Shown piece by piece: positions 1-8,705 of a DNA stretch of 64,000 nucleotides. The notes under the pieces were generated by a model that saw nothing but the letters and a program-made list of their open reading frames with translations, ran no database searches and was not told the origin of the DNA. Origin of the DNA: Dyadobacter flavalbus (GTDB taxonomy: Bacteria > Bacteroidota > Bacteroidia > Cytophagales > Spirosomataceae); the NCBI RefSeq assembly GCF_006149045.1, contig NZ_VBSN01000027.1:868001-932000 (forward strand). Direction: 5' to 3'. Every line of letters begins with the position of its first letter. Position 1 is the first letter of the stretch. The position numbers were made by a program, and so were the translations under genes.

Positions 1-1065
1 TTTAAGTTCAAGACCGTGTTCCCGCAGCAGATTCGCAGTAGCATTTTCAACGTCGATTCTGCGCCTTACTTTATTGAAAAAATAGTCGTTTCCTTTTTTT
101 TCCATGTACACGCTGGACGCATGTGCCACATTGTCATAGTTGAAGCTGAAATTTGCATACTGGAATGAAAGCTCGAATGCGACGTCATTGTCGTCTTCTT
201 CCATGGTGACAACTTCGTCATTGTCCGAATTTGCAAACAGCAATGGCGCTTTTTTGGGAGCGGAGCTGAATTCAGAAATGGTCAGAACCGTTTTCGGCTG
301 TGAAGACACATTCCGGATTTCAAACCCGCGGGCTACAACATCGTAGGAAGCAATCAGCGGAGCAACAAAACGTTCATAATACTGCTCTTCAACCTGTCCG
401 GGAATGGCGATGAATTTTTTGGCAAGAAACGGCTTTATTTTTTTTCCGTCCACATGGCCTTCAAACTGGTATAAATGGCCTTCCAGTACAAGCCAGGCGG
501 GTTCTTCGCAAACCAGAAACGCATTTTTATACTGAAAATCAAGCTTCTGGAGTTTATGGCGGATGGCAGGAAAATAATGCGTGTTGTCTGCATTGCGTAT
601 AAAATGGAAGCGGATGGTTGCTTTTTCATTTTCCAGAATAACCGGTTTCCACAACGGGTTCCCATCGTTGCCCATAATGAATAAATCCTTGTCCGTCAGC
701 CTTTCCAGAATTTTTTTCTTGCAACTTTCCACATAGCCCGCAATGGATTCCTGAACTGTTTTATCGCCTTTGTTGGGATCGTAAACTTTAAGGAAAAAAT
801 CTACAGTGCCCAGTTTCTTGGGGTTAAACTTGCGTAGAATATTATCCTGCTGAATATCATCGATCAATTTTACAAGCTCGAAATCCCTCGCATCCAGTCC
901 TGTCCTGAATTCTTTAACGTTTTTGGAAGAAATACTCTGAACCTGAAATGTAAATTCTCCCTGCGCATTGAGCTGCACTGCAAACGATTCAAATATATAT
1001 CCCAAATACTCATGATTCAGAATAGAATAGACAATTTTAAAGGGTTCGGCAGGAGAAACTTTCAT
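1..1065 (-). CDS. SNF2-type DEAD/DEAH helicase, N-terminal part (cut by window edge)
   Basis: An open frame runs from an ATG at 1063-1065 without a stop to the first base of the window, 355 codons, so the gene continues to the left. The translation starts MKVSPAEPFKIVYSILNHEY and includes segments such as LGYIFESFAVQL, NADNTHYFPAIRHK, CEEPAWLVLEGHLYQFE and FVAPLIASYDV. I recognise this as the N-terminal extension typical of large Bacteroidota SNF2-family ATPases, which precedes the helicase core. No helicase motif itself lies inside the window, so the assignment rests on this N-terminal resemblance. The family are chromatin-remodeller-like ATPases of uncertain role in bacteria, thought to act on DNA-bound protein complexes. 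Transcription is toward the left; the upstream 320 bases separate it from the divergent gene at 1386. Confidence 0.7.
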   Translation of the reverse strand, partial: MKVSPAEPFKIVYSILNHEYLGYIFESFAVQLNAQGEFTFQVQSISSKNVKEFRTGLDARDFELVKLIDDIQQDNILRKFNPKKLGTVDFFLKVYDPNKGDKTVQESIAGYVESCKKKILERLTDKDLFIMGNDGNPLWKPVILENEKATIRFHFIRNADNTHYFPAIRHKLQKLDFQYKNAFLVCEEPAWLVLEGHLYQFEGHVDGKKIKPFLAKKFIAIPGQVEEQYYERFVAPLIASYDVVARGFEIRNVSSQPKTVLTISEFSSAPKKAPLLFANSDNDEVVTMEEDDNDVAFELSFQYANFSFNYDNVAHASSVYMEKKGNDYFFNKVRRRIDVENATANLLREHGLELK

Positions 1066-1385
1066 TGTATGATCTTGGACTGGAAATGAAGCTTTTACTT
1101 GAAATAGATCACTATTCAAATAAAAAACTGTCTTTTTTAATTTTAAGAACTTTAAATATAATTCAAAGCCCGTCAATAAAAAAGTTTCTTGCCTGGAAGT
1201 AGCTTCACCTGCGCCGATTCAGCAGATAAAACAATCACGTTTAAAGCCATGTTGTAGGGAAATTTCCACGTATGTAAATGGTCTTATATTTGCTTGGGTA
1301 TAAATGACAATAAGTCAGTCGCTTGGTAAAGAATATCTGCTGGAATGGATTTTAATACAAATGGAGCCTCACAATTTTAGGAATC
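1066..1385. other. Intergenic region between divergent genes
   Basis: This 320-base gap separates the leftward helicase gene and the rightward gene at 1386. It is AT-rich and should carry both promoters. The only element I can point to is a Bacteroidota-like -7 box for the rightward gene (1285-1292). A short frame starting at 1304 runs into the gene at 1386 in another frame and is not credible. Confidence 0.6.
1285..1292 (+). promoter_or_regulatory. Candidate Bacteroidota -7 promoter box
   Basis: The octamer TATATTTG fits the TAnnTTTG -7 consensus used by the Bacteroidota primary sigma factor. It lies about 95 bases before the ATG at 1386. I do not see a convincing -33 TTTG at the usual distance (the nearest TTG, at 1252, is too far), so the call is tentative. 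Confidence 0.3.
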
Positions 1386-1859
1386 ATGGAAACCAACCAG
1401 AATTTATTAGTGAATGTTGCAAGACTATGGAGAATGCTCAACAAAAGCGAATTGTTCTACAAAACGGTTATGAGCATAGAAGAACTGGGATCGATAAGAA
1501 AGCTGTGCAGTCAGGGACATATGACTTCCGTCCTTTTTAAAAAGGAATTGTGTTCAGTTTATGACTACAACAAATGTTACCTTCACGATCCCGACCTGAG
1601 CCACGTTACTGTGGATGTAAACGTTGATCACCTGTTAAGCAACCGAAAAAATCCCGGCCTTGTTATCTCTTTGATTATTGAGCAGTACGACAAGATTCTG
1701 GAAAGTTATAAAAACGTTCTGATTCATCTGGACGAGCATAGTAATCTGGCCAAATTACTCAATGAACATATGGATGTAATAAGCAGCAGGAAGGCGTTGC
1801 TGTATAATGAAATCAGTAATCTGGGAAGCCAGGAACTGTCCGAACTGAATGTCGCATAA
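1386..1859 (+). CDS. Hypothetical protein, probable helical bundle, 157 aa
   Basis: I do not recognise this gene with confidence. It encodes a soluble, predominantly helical protein without signal peptide or membrane segment. The N-terminal half contains a Cys-containing stretch (LCSQGHMTSVLF, ELCSVYDYNKCYLHD), and the C-terminal half is one or two long amphipathic helices (about residues 90-150, LVISLIIEQYDKILESYKNVL and the segment with LLNEHMDVISSRKALL). The helical half recalls the C-terminal part of ferritin-like DUF2383/PA2169-type proteins, but this is only a resemblance. The ATG at 1386 gives the frame with the best protein-like composition; a frame from 1304 overlaps it and is rejected. 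It is monocistronic and ends just before a strong bidirectional terminator shared with glgX. Confidence 0.7.
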   Translation: METNQNLLVNVARLWRMLNKSELFYKTVMSIEELGSIRKLCSQGHMTSVLFKKELCSVYDYNKCYLHDPDLSHVTVDVNVDHLLSNRKNPGLVISLIIEQYDKILESYKNVLIHLDEHSNLAKLLNEHMDVISSRKALLYNEISNLGSQELSELNVA

Positions 1860-1887
1860 AAGACATTACGGACCGGCATTCCTGACA

Positions 1888-1924
1888 AAAAAACAGAGCG
1901 GTGCACAGCCGCTCTGTTTTTTAT
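1888..1924. terminator. Bidirectional intrinsic terminator
   Basis: A 10-bp perfect stem (1892-1901 with 1909-1918, AACAGAGCGG / CCGCTCTGTT) with a 7-base loop is flanked by A and T runs on both sides. It sits between the convergent ends of the gene at 1386-1859 and glgX, and can end transcription from both. Confidence 0.85.
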
Positions 1925-1929
1925 AAATC

Positions 1930-4041
1930 TTAAATCCGGCATTTCAGCACCATTACGGAACGTGCCTGAACTTCAATGTTTTCTCCCGGCTTGAATTCCT
2001 GTTCATCTTCGCCTAGAAATCCGTCACTCGTATCAATGACTTTGTGCCATGCATTATCGTTGACATCAACCGGAAGTGTGTATTTATAAGCATCTTCATG
2101 TGCATTGAAAATGATGAAAAAACTGTCGTCATAAATTCTTTCACCATCATAATTCACACATCGTATTCCTTTGCCGTTCAGGTAAACACTCAAAGATTTG
2201 GCCATGTCATGCTGCCAGTTTTCTTCGGTCATCTGGCTTCCGTCGGGCATAAACCACATGATATCGTCGCGGCCTGCGCCGGTAACAGGCAATCCCTGAA
2301 ACCATCGTCTGCGCCGGAAAGACGGATGTTTTTTAATGAAGCGGATAATGCCCTTTGTAAACTCCAGTAATTCACGGTCAGCAGACTGCCAGTTCAGCCA
2401 TGAAATCTCATTATCCTGGCAGTATGCATTGTTGTTTCCGTTCTGGGTCCTGCCAAGTTCATCGCCGGCAACCAGCATGGGAACGCCCTGTGATAAAAAC
2501 AAGGTAGTGAGCAAGTTGCGTTTCTGTCTGTTGCGGAGTGCAACAATTTCCGCCAGATCCGTTGCACCTTCCACACCGCAGTTCCAGCTGTTGTTATCAT
2601 TTGCGCCGTCGTTATTGTCCTCGCCGTTTGCTTCATTATGCTTGTCATTATAGCTCACAAGGTCATTTAGTGTAAAACCATCGTGTGCCGTAATCAGGTT
2701 TATACTGGCTGTCGGCCTGCGGTAACCGCCTTTGTAAAGATCAGGGCTTCCTGTAAACCGCATGGCAAAGTCAGCAAGCATACTTTCGGATCCACGCCAG
2801 TAATTACGGATACAGTCGCGGTACATGCCGTTCCATTCCGCCCAGCCCCCCGGAAATTTGCCTACCATATAGCCGTCGGCGTTAATGTCCCAGGGTTCAG
2901 CAATCAGTTTTACCTGAGAAATTACAGGGTCCTGATGAATAATGTTGAAAAAGGAGCTCAATGTATCCGTATCGTGCAGTACCCTGGCAAGCGCCGAAGC
3001 AAGGTCAAACCGGAACCCGTCCACATGCATTTCTGTAATCCAGTAACGCAGGCTGTCCATGATTAAAGCCAGTGCATTGGGCAACCGGGCATTGATGGTA
3101 TTGCCGGTTCCGGTATAATCCATGTAATATCGCGGTTCATCGTCTTTCAGGCGGTAATAGGATGCATTGTCCAGACCTTTGTATGACAGCGTTGGGCCCA
3201 TGTGATTTCCTTCTGCGGTATGGTTGTACACCACATCCACTATGACTTCAATACCTGCTTTATGCAGCTCTTTCACCATATTTTTGAACTCCGCAACTTC
3301 TGCTCCTCTACCTTTTGTACTGCTGTAACGATTGTCCGGGGCAAAAAAGCAGAGCGAGTTGTAACCCCAGTAATTGGTCAGTCCTTTTTCAAGCAAATGC
3401 CTGTCCGCAATAAAGTAATGGACAGGCAAAAGTTCTATGGCCGTAATGCCAAGTTCTTTCAGATATTTGATGGTTGCCGGATGCGCCAGTGCGGCGTAAG
3501 TTCCGCGTATTTCTTCGGGTATTTCATTGTTCAGTATGGTGAAACCTTTTACATGCGCTTCATAAATAATGGTGTCATGATAAGGAATATTTGGCCGGCT
3601 GTCATTTTCCCAGTCAAAGGAATAATCCACAACGACGGACTTTGGAATAAAAAACGCGCTGTCCGTTTCACTGAAACTCAGGTCCTCTGCTTCGTGACCT
3701 ACTTCATAACCAAACAATGCATCGTCCCACTTGATCGTCCCGGCGAGTGATTTGGTGTAAGGATCAATCAACAGTTTATGATGATTGAAACGATGTCCGT
3801 TTTCCGGTTCATACGGCCCGAATACACGATAGCCGTAAAGCTGGCCGGGTTTCAGATCAGGAACATAAACATGCCATATATGATGGCTGACTTCTTCAAT
3901 TTTGATCTTGACGTATTCTTCTGCATCATTTTCATCATTGAAAAGACAAAGCTGAACACTTTCTGCATTCTCGGAAAAGACTGCAAAATTCACTCCTTTT
4001 CCGTCCCAGGTTGCGCCCAGCGGATAGGGGTGGCCGGGCAT
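1930..4041 (-). CDS. glgX: Glycogen debranching enzyme GlgX (isoamylase-type GH13)
   Basis: This enzyme hydrolyses alpha-1,6 branch links of glycogen or limit dextrins in the cytoplasm. The 703 residues match the usual family length. The N-terminal part (about 8-100) is the CBM48-like beta-sandwich (PLGATWDGKGVNFAVFSENA), followed by the GH13 barrel. All catalytic elements are visible: the nucleophile Asp346 in DGFRFD, the acid/base Glu382 in LIAEPWD and the stabilising Asp454 in TAHDGFTLNDL, plus VVYNHTAEG of conserved region I and the GlgX/TreX-typical NGGWAEWN-like block after region III. There is no signal peptide. No glgA, glgB or glgC lies beside it, so glycogen genes are dispersed. The gene appears monocistronic and ends at the terminator at 1888-1924. 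Confidence 0.93.
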   Translation of the reverse strand: MPGHPYPLGATWDGKGVNFAVFSENAESVQLCLFNDENDAEEYVKIKIEEVSHHIWHVYVPDLKPGQLYGYRVFGPYEPENGHRFNHHKLLIDPYTKSLAGTIKWDDALFGYEVGHEAEDLSFSETDSAFFIPKSVVVDYSFDWENDSRPNIPYHDTIIYEAHVKGFTILNNEIPEEIRGTYAALAHPATIKYLKELGITAIELLPVHYFIADRHLLEKGLTNYWGYNSLCFFAPDNRYSSTKGRGAEVAEFKNMVKELHKAGIEVIVDVVYNHTAEGNHMGPTLSYKGLDNASYYRLKDDEPRYYMDYTGTGNTINARLPNALALIMDSLRYWITEMHVDGFRFDLASALARVLHDTDTLSSFFNIIHQDPVISQVKLIAEPWDINADGYMVGKFPGGWAEWNGMYRDCIRNYWRGSESMLADFAMRFTGSPDLYKGGYRRPTASINLITAHDGFTLNDLVSYNDKHNEANGEDNNDGANDNNSWNCGVEGATDLAEIVALRNRQKRNLLTTLFLSQGVPMLVAGDELGRTQNGNNNAYCQDNEISWLNWQSADRELLEFTKGIIRFIKKHPSFRRRRWFQGLPVTGAGRDDIMWFMPDGSQMTEENWQHDMAKSLSVYLNGKGIRCVNYDGERIYDDSFFIIFNAHEDAYKYTLPVDVNDNAWHKVIDTSDGFLGEDEQEFKPGENIEVQARSVMVLKCRI

Positions 4042-4254
4042 TACTTACAGACTTGATGATTCGGGATAATCCAGTAACTCATTTTCGATATGCTGATCCA
4101 TTAGTGCGTAGTATTTTTTTGTTTAACAATTCGGATACGGTGCACTTTTAAATTTGTGCCAGATGTTTCAAAAACCGGTTCTGATCATTATTCAGGTATA
4201 ATTCTGAAATTAAAAACTGAAATGGATGCTGTTTCTGTTTGTGAAAAATCTTGA

Positions 4255-4926
4255 TCATTTTCCCGTCTGCATATCCGGCGCATCCACAGGCTTGGATTCA
4301 GGAGAACCTTTCTGGCGCAGGAATATGGTGAAAATCACAATAGAGGCAATGGAAAGAAATTCGCTTTGCCAGTTCTGAAAGGACTCAAACCAGAAATTGG
4401 CCTGCATCAGATAATCTGTCATACTGTCCGGCGGCTGGTTGTTAATGGCATTCTGGTCATTATGATCCAGCCAGCTTCCGTACAAATGTAGGTACCAGCT
4501 TACAAGAAACAGAAGGATAAAAGTAAGCGATAAGGAACCTTCATATAATTTCAGGATCCAGCCTCCTTTTTTTACTGCCCATGGCGCATCCTTATGTGGC
4601 TCAGGTTCTTTGTCAACATCTTCGGGTTCATCCAGTGATTTGGATTCGGCAGAACCGATTTGTCTGAGCTTGATTGTAAGAAGAACATACAATGCCATTT
4701 GCAGAAATTCACTTTCGAAGTTTTCAAAGGTGGCTGAAATAAAATGGCCGCTTTGAAGGTAAGTTGTAAAATCGATCGGAGGAACTTTGTCTTGCTTGCG
4801 CTCTGCATTGTTTTCATACCAGCCGGTAACAGCTTGCGCCAGCAGGGTTAAAACAAACAGCGATGTAAATACAATGCTTAGGCCGTTTCTGTAAAAAAAT
4901 GTCTGCTTTGGTTTGGATGGGTTCAT
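4255..4926 (-). CDS. DUF6766-like membrane protein with internal duplication
   Basis: This is a 224-residue membrane protein of unknown function. It carries two copies of one module: a hydrophobic helix ending in W-Y/L..., then a segment with FENFESEFLQMALYVLLTIKLRQIGSAESKS in the first copy and FQNWQSEFLSIASIVIFTIFLRQKGSPESKP in the second (only key residues matter: F-E/Q-N-F/W-x-S-E-F-L and LRQ-G-S-x-ESK). About four membrane segments are predicted, with loops rich in Asp and Glu. I place it in the DUF6766 family from memory of this repeated pattern. I chose the ATG at 4924-4926 (MNPSKPKQTFFYRNGLS); an in-frame TTG at 4957-4959 would add 11 residues. Monocistronic. Confidence 0.75.
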   Translation of the reverse strand: MNPSKPKQTFFYRNGLSIVFTSLFVLTLLAQAVTGWYENNAERKQDKVPPIDFTTYLQSGHFISATFENFESEFLQMALYVLLTIKLRQIGSAESKSLDEPEDVDKEPEPHKDAPWAVKKGGWILKLYEGSLSLTFILLFLVSWYLHLYGSWLDHNDQNAINNQPPDSMTDYLMQANFWFESFQNWQSEFLSIASIVIFTIFLRQKGSPESKPVDAPDMQTGK

Positions 4927-5055
4927 ATTTGTGGAAAAAGCTTTGCCGTTAATGTTCAATATGGTTACTACGGTAATCTTGTGCCAGTCTTTATGTATAT
5001 ACGAAACGGGATGTGGAATTTAACTTGTTGATCAAAATATACGAATGCCTCAGGC

Positions 5056-5096
5056 CAAAAAAAGGCAGAAACCCTATGCGGTTCCTGCCCTTTTTA
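5056..5096 (-). terminator. Intrinsic terminator of the baeRF-like gene
   Basis: A 10-bp stem with one mismatch (5064-5073 with 5080-5089, GGCAGAAACC / GGTTCCTGCC) is followed on the minus strand by seven T. It lies just past the stop codon at 5112. Confidence 0.75.
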
Positions 5097-5111
5097 TAGA
5101 ATTTCCGTTTA

Positions 5112-6566
5112 TTAATATCTGAAAACGCCGGCGATTACAGAATCAGCTGGCATTTCTTCTTTTTCCAGCAGAAAAACTTCACCTCCGGTCATCAGGGTTT
5201 TGATCAGTGCCTGTCCTGCAAGATCTTCCGCTTCTTCGGATTCACTTTCATGAAGTGCCAGTTCGGTTGTATTTTCATCAAAAGTACCCCAGATATGTGA
5301 AGCCTTCTGTACAAAAATATGAGATAGCCTGCCATAGTAGGCCGCCGGAATTACATCGGCGGGAATGGAAGAAGTAAGCTCCGTTGCCGACTGGTTTGCA
5401 TAAATGGTAAGTGCCTTGTCCTGTGCCTGAAGGAAAAACGGCTGCATGACTTCTTTCGCAAGCTTGTAAAGCTCACTCTTGACGTCGTGCTCATGGCTTC
5501 CTGTAAGCGCCTCGCTGTAAACGTTGTGATAATCGCATACAGATCTGTAAATCGGAATGAGGTATTCAACGCCGGCCAAGAGCAAAGGTGCGTTTTCCTT
5601 GTTGAATATCTCCTTGAACAACACATCGTCCACTGCTTCAAAATAGGCAGCGATCAAATCCTTTTCTTCTGGATTGCCGCCACCGATTCCGTGGAAATTG
5701 GCGCCTCCGTTTCCGCCTCTACCGCCGGCACGGAAAGTACTGGCGTCTTTGTCAGGGAAATCCTTTACATCTTCCATGCTGCCGGGAAGGCCGGGAACGT
5801 CAATGTATTCCATTCCGAATGCATCGGCACGGAACAGTTTGCAATGATGTTTTGTAATCACCAGCAAATAGAAATACTCTTTGCGGGCAAGAATTGGAAC
5901 CAGAGGAGTTACATAAAACGACGTATTGCAGATGATCTCATTTTCAGCAGGAGCAACAGGCATTTTGATATACTTGAAATAGCCTTCTGAAATAAAGACC
6001 GCCAGTCCCGGCGTAAGGCTTGCCCAGAAATCGTCCTGGTTCAGCAATTCATAGCCAGGCGTAAGCATGTTTTCAATCAGGCTTTCAGGAATTTCCTTTT
6101 CAACAAGCGTTGCCCTTAATTCCTGAAGCATGTTCTTGAAGCGGATGGCGTCTTTTTTTTCATTCACTTCCACGCCCGACTCGTGTGTGCCGAAATATAA
6201 GGATGCTGCGCAGGAAGATCTGAAGTTGGCCAGCTCTACAAACAATTCTTTTTCAAGAACACCGGGCAGTTCTTCCGGTTCCGTTTTGACTTCCTCATCT
6301 ATGGCCAGTTCCACAGTTTTGTCACTCTCCGGTTTATTATCCTTGTTTTTAAAAGTCTGTTCTTTTTTTGAAACGTTCCGGTTAGGATGCCTTACCGGTA
6401 TGGAAGCTGAAATTGTCTGATCGTCATCTGTATAAGTATCGGACAGTTCCAGAAATTCTTCTACTTTATCGGATGGAGATGTAGGAATCCCTAAACCTTC
6501 TTCCTTGTTGATCGCCGTTGGCTTTCCTTTCGCGGGGTGAAACCCTCCAGATTTATCTTTTCCCAT
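5112..6566 (-). CDS. baeRF-type (bacterial archaeo-eukaryotic release factor-like) protein
   Basis: This 484-residue cytoplasmic protein resembles Bacteroidota members of the bacterial eRF1-related (baeRF) superfamily, which are proposed from comparative genomics to act on stalled ribosomes or other RNA-protein targets. The N-terminal third is low in hydrophobics and rich in Lys, Glu and Asp (about 1-105). The folded part starts near FVELANFRSSCAASLYFGTHESG and includes VTPLVPILARKEYFYLLVITKHHCKLFRAD, a domain-1-like strand pattern. A glycine-rich loop follows (FRAGGRGGNGGANFHGIGGG), then PLLLAGVEYLIPIYRSV, typical of the eRF1-like second and third domains. I selected the ATG at 6564-6566 (MGKDKSGGFHPAKGKP); an upstream in-frame ATG at 6608 would add 14 residues without a plausible role. 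It is monocistronic with its own terminator. Subfamily is uncertain. Confidence 0.7.
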   Translation of the reverse strand: MGKDKSGGFHPAKGKPTAINKEEGLGIPTSPSDKVEEFLELSDTYTDDDQTISASIPVRHPNRNVSKKEQTFKNKDNKPESDKTVELAIDEEVKTEPEELPGVLEKELFVELANFRSSCAASLYFGTHESGVEVNEKKDAIRFKNMLQELRATLVEKEIPESLIENMLTPGYELLNQDDFWASLTPGLAVFISEGYFKYIKMPVAPAENEIICNTSFYVTPLVPILARKEYFYLLVITKHHCKLFRADAFGMEYIDVPGLPGSMEDVKDFPDKDASTFRAGGRGGNGGANFHGIGGGNPEEKDLIAAYFEAVDDVLFKEIFNKENAPLLLAGVEYLIPIYRSVCDYHNVYSEALTGSHEHDVKSELYKLAKEVMQPFFLQAQDKALTIYANQSATELTSSIPADVIPAAYYGRLSHIFVQKASHIWGTFDENTTELALHESESEEAEDLAGQALIKTLMTGGEVFLLEKEEMPADSVIAGVFRY

Positions 6567-6765
6567 AATCGTAATAAATTTTTTTTTAGCAGGGCAGGCA
6601 ATTAACATGCCGGAGAAGTTTTTCTATCTCAATTAAAGCAAAGATTTTTTGAGAATAAAAGGATTATGATTTCAGAATGGTACCGGCTTTTCAGCATGCG
6701 CCCGCTTGTGGATATTTTTCTACTATGGGCATGAACGACGGTTCACAACGGAATTTTACAAAAAG

Positions 6766-7785
6766 TTACAGCCCGGAGTTTCCTGTGCCTTTGTCAAGCT
6801 GTTCAAATATAAAACCCCGCAGCAGGTTTGTTGCTTCCCGGGTTTTTTCGGCTTTCTGAAGAAAATTTCCTGCTGTATCTTCATTTCCTGCTTCCTTCGA
6901 TTTTTCTGCGGACTTTTGCAGCAGCATAATGCGTTCTTCAAGGCTTCTGATGGCCTGCCACACTTTTACTTCTGCTGTTTCGGATACTTCTTCCAGCAGG
7001 GACTCCGAACTGTAAGCATGGCCCGTATGACATCGGTAGCGCGTAATTTTGCCTTCGGTCAGAGCATTGAGTGCTCCTCCGCATTCCGGGCATGTTAACA
7101 AAGATGGTGTGCCCATGCTGATTATTCCTTTGTCAAAAGAATTCTGCTGGGCGGCAATGTCAATTTCCATTTTCATCAACTCCTTGTTATGATCCTCTTC
7201 AACGGGCAGTTCTTCCATCTCGATAGTTGTTAACCCAATCAGCAGCTCAGGAATATAAGCCAGCGGAACAATATAATCTACATTAACGTGTTCCAGAACA
7301 TTCTGAGGCATGCTCTGGTACATGGCATCCAGCGGGTCCTGTACAATGGTAATTCCTTTCATCTGGTTTATTGCCCACATACCGGAAGTGCCGTCATCCA
7401 GCATACCCGTCAGAACCACACCTATAACTCCGTTTTTATAAGTATAGGCAGCCGAACGGAAAAGCGCATCAACAGAAGGGCGGAAACGGTTTTCCTTGGG
7501 CCCTTTTTTAACAAGTATATGGTCGTCTTCAATAAGCATGTGATGGTCCGGCGGTGCGATGTAGATATGCCCGTTCCGGATCTGTTCTCCGTCGTCCGGA
7601 TGTTTGGCTTTCAAATGGCCCGCATGGTTCAGGATCTCGGGCAAATAGCTGTGTACTTGCGGAGCAATATGCTGGACAATAAACACCGGCACTTCAAAAT
7701 CAGCCGGTAAAGAAGCGACCAGTGCTTTAAGTGCAATCACACCGCCTGCCGAAGATCCGATTACGATAACTCTGCTTTTTTTCAT
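6766..7785 (-). CDS. Orphan CheB-type protein-glutamate methylesterase with C-terminal Cys/His module
   Basis: The N-terminal domain (1-190) is a CheB methylesterase domain, which demethylates or deamidates glutamyl residues of chemoreceptors in classical systems. The triad is intact: Ser12 in GSSAGG, His39 in VQHIAP, Asp131 in TGMLDDGTSG. The receiver domain of classical CheB is absent. The C-terminal part holds Cys232 and Cys235 (TCPECGG) and Cys252, His253, His256 (RYRCHTGHAYS), a likely zinc-ribbon-like module, and then a helical coiled tail (about 265-335). This architecture is frequent in Bacteroidota and cyanobacteria and usually annotated as chemotaxis protein CheB. No cheA, cheR, receptor or motility gene is near, so the target is unknown; a stress-signalling role is possible but not shown. 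Confidence 0.88.
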   Translation of the reverse strand: MKKSRVIVIGSSAGGVIALKALVASLPADFEVPVFIVQHIAPQVHSYLPEILNHAGHLKAKHPDDGEQIRNGHIYIAPPDHHMLIEDDHILVKKGPKENRFRPSVDALFRSAAYTYKNGVIGVVLTGMLDDGTSGMWAINQMKGITIVQDPLDAMYQSMPQNVLEHVNVDYIVPLAYIPELLIGLTTIEMEELPVEEDHNKELMKMEIDIAAQQNSFDKGIISMGTPSLLTCPECGGALNALTEGKITRYRCHTGHAYSSESLLEEVSETAEVKVWQAIRSLEERIMLLQKSAEKSKEAGNEDTAGNFLQKAEKTREATNLLRGFIFEQLDKGTGNSGL

Positions 7786-7830
7786 TCAGGTAAGGATCAG
7801 ACAATTCTTGGATAATTATATAAATAACAA

Positions 7831-7873
7831 GGCCGGAGCTACTTCTCATGATCATCATTCAGTAACTCCGGCC
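7831..7873 (-). terminator. Hairpin between NIPSNAP and CheB genes
   Basis: Two arms (7831-7842 and 7862-7873, GGCCGGAGCTAC / GTAACTCCGGCC) form a 12-bp stem with one mismatch and a 19-base loop. It lies 41 bases past the NIPSNAP stop codon, so it probably ends that transcript, although the T-tract on the minus strand is weak. Confidence 0.55.
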
Positions 7874-7913
7874 CGCCTGGATTTATGACAGTATACAGCG
7901 CTTCAAAATACGG

Positions 7914-8705
7914 TTATATATCGGAAAATGCCGTTGGATGAAGAAGGTATATATCTGCCCGCAGAAAATTATGCGCATATTCAGGCTGTGCATTCAGCTT
8001 TGTCCATGCAGGATCGCTGCCGAAAGCTTTCCAGTGCGCATCGCGTTCCGCCTTGTTTTCAAATGAAGACATGTACATCAGGCTCGGCATTTTTCCGCCT
8101 GCTTTTACCTGACCGCAAAATACGACATTGAAACCCAGCCTGCTGAAAATGTCAAGTTCTCCGTTATTGAACTGACTGATTTTATTTTCATGCAGTTTCT
8201 CACTGGCGGCTTCATACCTGCGCAGTTCATAAATCCTTTCGGAATGGCCCGATTGCAGTGCCGGTACTTTCAGGGCAGGCATTCCTGCAAATGCTTCCAT
8301 AAAAATGGATTCAAAACCCGCGTGCACCGGATTGTTATATTCGGTTTCAATGTAATCTTTTCCGGCAGCCACATATTGCTTATCCTTCGAAATGGTTTCC
8401 GGCAAGGAAAGAAACTGGTCTGCCGATTTGAAAGGAATCAGCACATACAACAGTGAATCTTTATCATCGGCAGGCTCAAATACACCTACTTTTTTAATAC
8501 CCGCGCGGTGCAATGCAGGCAGGTAAGCTTCTTTCAGATATGTTTCCAGCCGCTGACGTTGGCTGTCTTCCTTAAAATGATAGATTTTAATCTGATAAAA
8601 TTCACGTTTCGCAGCAAAGCCGAACGCGGTATTTTTACAGATGATCAGGATGAAAAGTAAGCTGAGCAAACGGAATCTGGAACTGGAAAAGGTACAGGAC
8701 ATCAT
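7914..8705 (-). CDS. Secreted protein with two NIPSNAP domains
   Basis: The 263-residue product begins with a signal peptide (hydrophobic run RLLSLLFILIICKNTAFG) and then two ferredoxin-like NIPSNAP domains. The first is about residues 34-130 (REFYQIKIYHFKEDSQRQRLE, HRAGIKKVGVFEP) and the second about 165-258 (IYELRRYEAASEKLHENKISQF, FSRLGFNVVFCGQ, DAHWKAFGSDPAWTKL). The family is of unknown function; in Bacteroidota it is commonly secreted and found with sugar-degradation genes. Two adjacent ATG codons occur at the start; the first (8703-8705) is used here. A terminator-like hairpin separates it from the CheB gene. Confidence 0.88.
   Translation of the reverse strand: MMSCTFSSSRFRLLSLLFILIICKNTAFGFAAKREFYQIKIYHFKEDSQRQRLETYLKEAYLPALHRAGIKKVGVFEPADDKDSLLYVLIPFKSADQFLSLPETISKDKQYVAAGKDYIETEYNNPVHAGFESIFMEAFAGMPALKVPALQSGHSERIYELRRYEAASEKLHENKISQFNNGELDIFSRLGFNVVFCGQVKAGGKMPSLMYMSSFENKAERDAHWKAFGSDPAWTKLNAQPEYAHNFLRADIYLLHPTAFSDI

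Noticed and set aside
1304..1540. A 78-codon frame overlapping the start of the gene at 1386
   Set aside because: Its composition is unlike a protein, and the overlapping 157-codon frame has regular helical patterning and a complete end before the terminator.
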